Positions 62,225 to 64,000 of a stretch of DNA of 64,000 nt are shown piece by piece. This DNA comes from Streptomyces hyderabadensis (GTDB lineage Bacteria; Actinomycetota; Actinomycetes; Streptomycetales; Streptomycetaceae): positions 62,001 through 126,000 of the forward strand of contig NZ_JAIOJZ010000009.1 in the NCBI RefSeq assembly GCF_020404845.1. Direction: 5' to 3'. The notes under the pieces were generated by a model, which saw only the letters and a program-made list of their open reading frames with translations, was not told the origin of the DNA and made no database searches. Position 1 is the stretch's first letter; each line of letters opens with the position of its first letter. The position numbers were made by a program, and so were the translations under genes.

Positions 62225-63264
62225 AGGGATCTGACCTTCTGTCGGCGGACGATGTGGATGAAGAAGGGGGCGCCGAGGATCGCGGTCAGGATGCCGACGT
62301 CGATCTCGGAGGGCCGTGCCACGATCCGCCCCACCACGTCCGCGGCGGTCAGCAGCACGGCACCGCCCAGGGCGGACAGCGGCAGCAGCCAGCGGTGGTC
62401 GACGCCGGCCAGGAGACGGCAGGTGTGCGGCACCAGGAGGCCGACGAAGGCGATCGGTCCGGCGACGGCGGTGGACGCGCCGCACAGCACGACCGCACCG
62501 AGCGCCGCGACGGCCCGTGCCAGGGCCACCCGTTCGCCGAGCCCGGCCGCGAGGTCGTCGCCCAGGGCCAGGGAGTTGAGGGCACGGGCGCTGGCGAGGC
62601 AGAGCACGAACCCGGCGGCGAGGAAGGGCAGCACGCTGCCGAGCTGCCCGTAGGAGGCACCGCCGACGCCGCCGATCTGCCACAGCCGGAAGGTGTCGGA
62701 GATGTCGTTGCGCGGCAGCACGACCGCGCTGACCAGCGAGGCGAGCGCGGCCGAGATGGCGGCGCCGGCCAGGGCCAGCTTCAGCGGGGTGGCGCCGCCG
62801 CGGCCCAGTGAGCCGACCGCGTACACGAACCCGGCGGTCAGGGCGGCCCCGCCCATCGCGACCCAGATGTACCCGGACGCCGACGCGAGGTGGAAGTGGG
62901 CGATGCCGGTGACCACGGCCAGCGAGGCGCCCATGTTGACGCCGAGGATGCCGGGGTCGGCGAGCGGGTTGCGGGTGACGCCCTGCATGACGGTGCCGGA
63001 CAGTCCCAGGGCGGCGCCCACGACGACGGCCAGGAGGGTGCGCGGGATCCGCTTGGCGACCGACGCCTGTTCCAGGGTGTGGTCGGCCCCGCCGAGCGCC
63101 GCCCACACGTCGGACCAGGCGACGTCGCGGGAGCCGAGGGCGAGGGAGGCGGTCATGACGACGAGCAGCACCGCCGCGAGGACGAGGAGCCAGACGACAC
63201 GCACGCGCGCCGAACGCCGCATCGGGAGGGCGTTCGGCGCGCGCAGGGTCCCGGTCGCGCTCAC
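62221..63264 (-). CDS. iron-siderophore ABC importer, permease subunit 1
   Basis: The 347-residue FecCD permease has the same conserved blocks (QGVTRNPLADPGILGVNMGA, LGDDLAAGLGERV, GPIAFVGLLVPHTCRLL) and forms a heterodimer with the other permease. The GTG at 63264 overlaps the binding-protein stop by 4 bp. Confidence 0.92.
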   Translation of the reverse strand: MSATGTLRAPNALPMRRSARVRVVWLLVLAAVLLVVMTASLALGSRDVAWSDVWAALGGADHTLEQASVAKRIPRTLLAVVVGAALGLSGTVMQGVTRNPLADPGILGVNMGASLAVVTGIAHFHLASASGYIWVAMGGAALTAGFVYAVGSLGRGGATPLKLALAGAAISAALASLVSAVVLPRNDISDTFRLWQIGGVGGASYGQLGSVLPFLAAGFVLCLASARALNSLALGDDLAAGLGERVALARAVAALGAVVLCGASTAVAGPIAFVGLLVPHTCRLLAGVDHRWLLPLSALGGAVLLTAADVVGRIVARPSEIDVGILTAILGAPFFIHIVRRQKVRSL

Positions 63265-64000
63265 GCGGCCTTGTCCGCGGCCGCGGCGAGCGCCTTCACG
63301 TAGTCGTCGAGGACGTACGGGATGGACAACGGGGTGGGGTTGGCGGCGGTCGCCAGCGGGGTGCTGCCGGGCAGCAGGTAGATCGAGCCCTGCTCGACCG
63401 CGGTCAGCTTGGAGGTGAGCGGGTCGCTCTTGAGGGCGCCCAGGAGTTCGCCCTTGTCGTCGCCGTAGCCGGTGACGACGTCGACGTCGTTGAAGTCGTC
63501 GATGCGCTCGGCGCTCTTGGTGAGCACGAACTTCTTGGTGTCCTTCGACGGCCCCGAGACGCTGGCGGGGATCTTCATGCCCAGGTCGGTGAAGAACTGG
63601 GTGCGGGTGTCGTGGGTGGTGTAGAAGCCGACCTCGCTGACGTCCTTGGAGGACACGTGGGTCATGAACATCGCCGACTTGCCCTTGATCTGGGGGTACT
63701 TGGCGACGGTCTTGGTGATCTGCCCCTCCAGGTCGCCGATCAGCTCGTCGCCCTCGTCGGCCAGGCCGATGGCCTTGCTGTTCAGCCGGATGATGTCGCG
63801 CCACGGGGTCGCCCAGGCGGCCTCGGGGTAGGCCACCACGGGGGCGATCTCGCTGAGGGTCTCGTAGTCCTGTGCGGTCAGCCCGGAGTAGGCGGCGAGG
63901 ATGACGTCGGGCCGGGTGTCGGCGACGGCCTCGAAGTCGATCCCGTCGGTCTCGTCGAACAGCACCGGTGTCTTGGCGCCGAGTTCCTTCAGCCGGTCCT
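63261..64000 (-). CDS. iron-siderophore ABC substrate-binding protein, C-terminal part (cut by window end)
   Basis: The visible 246 residues are the C-terminal part of a FecB/FhuD-type periplasmic-binding protein (DRPDVILAAYSGL-like, here DTRPDVILAAYSGLTAQDYE, then the long backbone helix and the second lobe). It catches the ferric siderophore outside the cell. The N-terminal signal and lipobox lie beyond the window. It is the first visible gene of the chain SBP-permease-permease-ATPase-MFS; the siderophore is not identifiable. Confidence 0.9.
   Translation of the reverse strand, partial: DRLKELGAKTPVLFDETDGIDFEAVADTRPDVILAAYSGLTAQDYETLSEIAPVVAYPEAAWATPWRDIIRLNSKAIGLADEGDELIGDLEGQITKTVAKYPQIKGKSAMFMTHVSSKDVSEVGFYTTHDTRTQFFTDLGMKIPASVSGPSKDTKKFVLTKSAERIDDFNDVDVVTGYGDDKGELLGALKSDPLTSKLTAVEQGSIYLLPGSTPLATAANPTPLSIPYVLDDYVKALAAAADKAA

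Noticed and set aside
1..64000. tRNA, rRNA and insertion sequences
   Set aside because: I saw no cloverleaf with a TTCGA-type arm, no rRNA segment, and no transposase or terminal inverted repeats with target duplications. A covariance-model scan would settle this.

Overview
This is a Streptomyces-type chromosome window: very high G+C, GTG starts, overlapping stop/start pairs in operons, SpoIIE phosphatases, Tat and lipoprotein exports. From memory, the gene order from the nickel ABC operon to the crotonyl-CoA reductase cluster matches the S. coelicolor SCO645x-SCO647x region; this is recall, not a search. I found about 51 protein genes (two cut by the window ends), no rRNA or tRNA, no CRISPR array and no insertion sequence.

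Layout. 1-11.7 kb: housekeeping and accessory genes (Nudix and methyltransferase pair, a PAS/GAF/SpoIIE/ATPase regulator, an unusual MFS exporter with an extracytoplasmic-type beta-domain tail, a radical SAM gene behind a LexA-like box, a secreted tripeptidyl aminopeptidase, a RidA-like/GNAT pair, a HEAT-repeat protein). 12-21.2 kb: the ethylmalonyl-CoA pathway, that is a duplicated 3-hydroxybutyryl-CoA dehydrogenase, a TetR regulator, then ccr, the ethylmalonyl-CoA mutase, a CoA-ester lyase, a MaoC hydratase and an acyl-CoA dehydrogenase in one operon with a good promoter at 14977-15005. 21.4-22.9 kb: psd and pssA for phosphatidylethanolamine synthesis. 23-28.9 kb: glycerate kinase, Nudix, sirtuin, an LLM-class oxidoreductase and two alkylation-repair genes. 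29-31.3 kb: a P1B-4 metal exporter divergent from an ArsR sensor that carries a complete alpha-5 metal site. 31.3-36.2 kb: a DUF72 protein and a Tat-exported beta-galactosidase with an inserted LamG-like domain. 36.3-41.6 kb: a five-gene nickel/peptide ABC operon (nikABCDE) whose promoter is overlapped by a Nur-box-like sequence. 41.7-50.7 kb: a Cys-pair protein, a macrodomain gene coupled to a phytoene-desaturase-like gene, about 0.8 kb of noncoding tandem repeats, an AraC/quinone-reductase pair, an IMPase, a gamma-glutamyltransferase and an SDR divergent from an MmyB-like regulator. 52-58.9 kb: one giant secreted enzyme. 59-64 kb: a siderophore ABC importer with a coupled MFS exporter.

The most interesting gene is the 2307-residue secreted protein at 51996-58919. 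It joins a GH92 mannosidase whose catalytic-acid Glu position is Gln (the state I recall for GH92 enzymes that cut Man-1-P-6-Man), several carbohydrate-binding, FIVAR and Fn3 modules, and a complete class A acid phosphatase domain. This suggests a single-chain machine that uncaps and then dephosphorylates fungal phosphomannan. It sits behind a LacI-type operator palindrome.

Other coherent systems are metal homeostasis (nik import under a Nur box, P1B-4 export under ArsR), carbon assimilation through C2 units and 3-hydroxybutyryl-CoA, and alkylation repair (Ada-AlkA fusion plus a separate methyltransferase).
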